Shown in pieces: positions 6,218-8,049 of a DNA stretch of 8,049 nucleotides; within the stretch, counting starts at the first letter, position 1; the number at the start of each line of letters is the position of its first letter. A model generated the notes under the pieces. The model did no database searches. It was not told where the DNA came from and saw only the letters and a program-made list of their open reading frames with translations. The translations under genes were made by a program, and so were the position numbers. This DNA comes from an uncultured Succinivibrionaceae bacterium (GTDB taxonomy: Bacteria; Pseudomonadota; Gammaproteobacteria; Enterobacterales; Succinivibrionaceae), in NCBI GenBank assembly GCA_900539665.1, contig UQCV01000100.1, positions 1-8,049 on the forward strand. The letters run 5' to 3'.

Positions 6218-7687
6218 ATGTCATTCAATCCGTTTTTAAACTTGAGATTTGTGAACGCGCTTCATTCTATGCAACCTACTCGCCTCTCCGCTCCCGAAAT
6301 CTTTAGCGCAGCTCAAGGTCGTCAAACAGAAGCTTTAGCTTATACGGGGCGCCTTTTTATGCAAGAGCACGTGACTTGTTGCCGGAGTTTATCTGAGTAT
6401 TTAACAGGTATTCGTGATGTTAGCGCTTGGAAGCTAGGGGTTTTTAAATTCTTTCATTCCTACGAAAAAGCCTATCCGGGCAAAATGAATGAACTAAGTC
6501 TAAGACATGATTCCGCCGCGATGGAAAAGTTTATCGATGGCATGGAATTTAGATCTTGCTTGGATGCTTTTTACCGTGAATGCGGGCATGATCCTTATCT
6601 CGCTACCAAATACTCAGTTTCTAAGATTATTTGCGATGAAAAACGCCTTAATTGGATGAGCACTTTTTGTAGTCGTTTTTCAGGTTTGTTAGATTTAGCT
6701 GCCGATACTGGTATCATTGCCAAGGATTTGGTAATTCAGCTCGATTTAATCGATTCAGCTTGGGGTTTAGGTATTATTTCAGGGCCTGAACGTAACAAGC
6801 TACTCGAAATTAGTGGGGGCCGTATCGTGCAGATGTACGGTTCATGGGGCCGTTTTATCGCCGCTTATTTGCTCGCTTCTCTTTACAATATATGTTTGTC
6901 TTCGGCGGAAGTGCGCTATTTACCGCGCACGGCGCAGCAATTACTAGATATTACTTATCTTGCTTGCTACAACAATATAAGTAGTTGCTTGCCAATTCCT
7001 GGCTGGGAAGGGGATGACGAACTTAGTATTTTGCAAGACGCATTACGTCCATTAGTTTCCGCTGAAAAACTCGATCGTCTTTGGATTCAAGCTGATAAGC
7101 GCATCATTAAGAGCGTTAATCTATTAACGCGGGCTTTTGAGTTTTACGAACACTTTATGATGCCGGAAATTCATCGCGCCGGCGTGGAATCGTTTTTTCA
7201 GGAATATTCAAAACTCGATGAATTCATTCCGATTTCAAGTGGTTCTGATTTTCGCATCTATCTTGAAGCAGTTCATTTGCCACTACTCACAGGGGAATTG
7301 CCATTTTTTATCATGAAAAATGCGCTCTTTACGACGCGTGGGGTTTGGAGCTTTGGGCCATATTCGGAAACAGACTTTAAACCATGGCCAGATACCATCA
7401 CTTTTGAAGAAAATTTACCTATAGTCAGCGATTACGGTAATGTAGTGATTCCGTTTTGTATTCCAGAAGTCGATTGCGATATTTCTATCCGGGTTCCTAG
7501 TGCCTATAACTGCGATGGGGAATTTTTGAAAAAAACACCGGTAGAACAATTGATTACTTTAGCTCGTGATATTTCGGGGTTAAAGACCTTCTTTGCCTCT
7601 ATTCCCCGTATTATAAAAAGAGCGCGCATGGCCGGCGCCTTTTCAGATCACTCCGAATATGCGGCTGATACAATGAACCTACACTAA
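6218..7687 (+). CDS. DUF1266-like protein of unknown function, long form
   Basis: A 489-residue protein without signal peptide or clear membrane segment, so probably cytoplasmic. I do not recognise a function. Residues about 175-225 (LDLIDSAWGLGIISGPERNK, then MYGSWGRFIAAYLLASLYN) resemble the core of DUF1266, as in E. coli YbeU/YbeR: an AWDLGR-like strand, 'GYIS-x-EE', then a 'SWxEFxxxYLLGR' helix. This match is from memory of the pattern and is only moderate. YbeU and YbeR are about 235 residues, so roughly 250 C-terminal residues are extra; they hold aromatic, acidic strands (about 360-435) and a basic end (RIIKRAR). It has twelve cysteines, scattered rather than in zinc-binding pairs. GGTGGAG at 6201-6207 is the ribosome site, 10 nt before ATG. 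The gene stands alone, with the operon terminator upstream and no plus-strand partner downstream. Confidence 0.85.
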   Translation: MSFNPFLNLRFVNALHSMQPTRLSAPEIFSAAQGRQTEALAYTGRLFMQEHVTCCRSLSEYLTGIRDVSAWKLGVFKFFHSYEKAYPGKMNELSLRHDSAAMEKFIDGMEFRSCLDAFYRECGHDPYLATKYSVSKIICDEKRLNWMSTFCSRFSGLLDLAADTGIIAKDLVIQLDLIDSAWGLGIISGPERNKLLEISGGRIVQMYGSWGRFIAAYLLASLYNICLSSAEVRYLPRTAQQLLDITYLACYNNISSCLPIPGWEGDDELSILQDALRPLVSAEKLDRLWIQADKRIIKSVNLLTRAFEFYEHFMMPEIHRAGVESFFQEYSKLDEFIPISSGSDFRIYLEAVHLPLLTGELPFFIMKNALFTTRGVWSFGPYSETDFKPWPDTITFEENLPIVSDYGNVVIPFCIPEVDCDISIRVPSAYNCDGEFLKKTPVEQLITLARDISGLKTFFASIPRIIKRARMAGAFSDHSEYAADTMNLH

Positions 7688-7833
7688 GCCACACAAACAT
7701 CTCCGAGGATAAGCCCACTTTGTGTAAAGTTAGTTTGTGACACATTGTCAATATTTGTGAGTTATCTCACGCTCCTCAATATAACTGCATTTTTTCTTTT
7801 TTTTTAAAGGGGGCGGGGGAAGCTTTTTTCTTT
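7688..7833. other. Convergent intergenic region with pyrimidine tract
   Basis: These 146 bases lie between the stop of the DUF1266-like gene and the stop of the small minus-strand ORF. They contain TTTGTG three times (7719, 7734, 7754), a CRP-like palindrome (7756-7771), and an odd composition change: a T/C tract at about 7789-7805, a G-rich run AAAGGGGGCGGGGGAAG (7806-7822) and another T/C tract at 7823-7835. TTTTTTCTTTTT occurs in both T/C tracts, so it is a direct repeat flanking the G run. T tracts could end plus-strand transcription, but I see no strong stem directly before them. Confidence 0.45.
7756..7771. promoter_or_regulatory. CRP-like palindrome TGTGA-N6-TCACG
   Basis: TGTGAGTTATCTCACG has nine of the ten core bases of the CRP site TGTGA-N6-TCACA. 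GTGAG-TTAT-CTCAC is also a perfect 5-bp hairpin, so it may act as RNA instead. A TATAAC box (7780-7785) lies 16 bp from the site centre on the plus strand, which would place CRP over the promoter rather than at an activating position. No plus-strand gene follows in the window. Confidence 0.35.
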
Positions 7834-7974
7834 TTAAGCCACTTCTAAATTAGAGTCATTACAAGCTGGAGTTTCAATGTCCTTAGCTTTAATTATGTTT
7901 TTAACTCTAGCTCGTTTAGTATAAAACGGTATTACTTCAACCTTTTCAGGCATTTGCCAAAGACATCTTCTCAT
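7834..7974 (-). CDS. Small ORF of 46 codons, unknown function
   Basis: On the minus strand ATG 7974-7972 opens a 46-codon frame ending in TAA at 7836-7834. It starts MRRCLWQMPEKVEVIPFYTK and continues with a basic, then acidic part ending SNLEVA. The mix of residues (Trp, Pro, charged side chains) looks coding rather than random, and no plus-strand ORF competes. I do not recognise the protein. It has no signal peptide or membrane helix. An in-frame TAA lies four codons before the ATG, so it is not simply the end of a longer intact gene. No good ribosome site is seen, only GGTAAG just before the ATG. It could be a small gene or the in-frame remnant of a decayed one, for example a transposase end. 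Confidence 0.4.
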   Translation of the reverse strand: MRRCLWQMPEKVEVIPFYTKRARVKNIIKAKDIETPACNDSNLEVA

Positions 7975-8049
7975 CTTACCGTTATTTTAGATCTACAAAA
8001 AGTTTATAAGCTACAGTTTTGTAGGCTTACTCACCCTTTTACTAAATTC

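Noticed and set aside
7691..7740. Inverted repeat CACAAAC ... GTTTGTG after the DUF1266-like gene as a terminator
   Set aside because: Only 7 bp with a loop of over 30 nt and no T tract directly after.
7877..7924. 15-residue hydrophobic plus-strand ORF (MSLALIMFLTLARLV) with GGAG in front
   Set aside because: Too short to support, and antisense to the more protein-like 46-codon frame. Worth remembering only if a plus-strand transcript is found here.
8011..8049. Twelve minus-strand codons ending in TAG at the right edge, possible end of a neighbouring gene
   Set aside because: Twelve codons are too few to tell from chance.

Overview
The window most likely comes from a Gram-negative proteobacterium, probably a gammaproteobacterium. 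MacA and MacB align well from memory with the E. coli proteins, and the partial glycosyltransferase resembles the LgtF/WaaE type used for lipopolysaccharide or lipooligosaccharide core sugars. Intergenic DNA is AT-rich. The coding DNA has frequent runs of four or five G, so it is not a typical enterobacterial sequence. Genus cannot be told from the sequence alone.

Layout: (1) 1-370, minus strand, the first 123 codons of a family 2 glycosyltransferase that runs off the left edge. (2) 371-993, a long divergent intergenic region full of degenerate direct repeats, a terminator-like hairpin and phased repeats just before macA. (3) 994-5783, a plus-strand operon macA, macB and a TolC/NodT-type outer-membrane lipoprotein gene, closed by a strong intrinsic terminator at 5901-5931. 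(4) 5932-6217, a second intergenic region with a 20-bp degenerate tandem repeat. (5) 6218-7687, a single plus-strand gene for a 489-residue cytoplasmic protein with a DUF1266-like core. (6) 7688-8049, a convergent intergenic region with a CRP-like palindrome and a pyrimidine tract, then a small 46-codon minus-strand ORF.

The three operon products make a complete tripartite pump. MacB is the inner-membrane ABC transporter/mechanotransmission ATPase, MacA is the periplasmic adaptor, and the lipoprotein is the outer-membrane channel that E. coli supplies from the unlinked tolC gene. Substrates cannot be read from the sequence; relatives handle macrolides, peptides, siderophores or lipid-type molecules.

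The points most worth a second look are an apparent reading-frame break at the 3' end of macA, different degenerate tandem repeats in each of the three larger non-coding regions, the long DUF1266-like protein with an unrecognised C-terminal half, and the CRP-like site in a place where no obvious promoter needs it. I did not find a convincing wholly new system.
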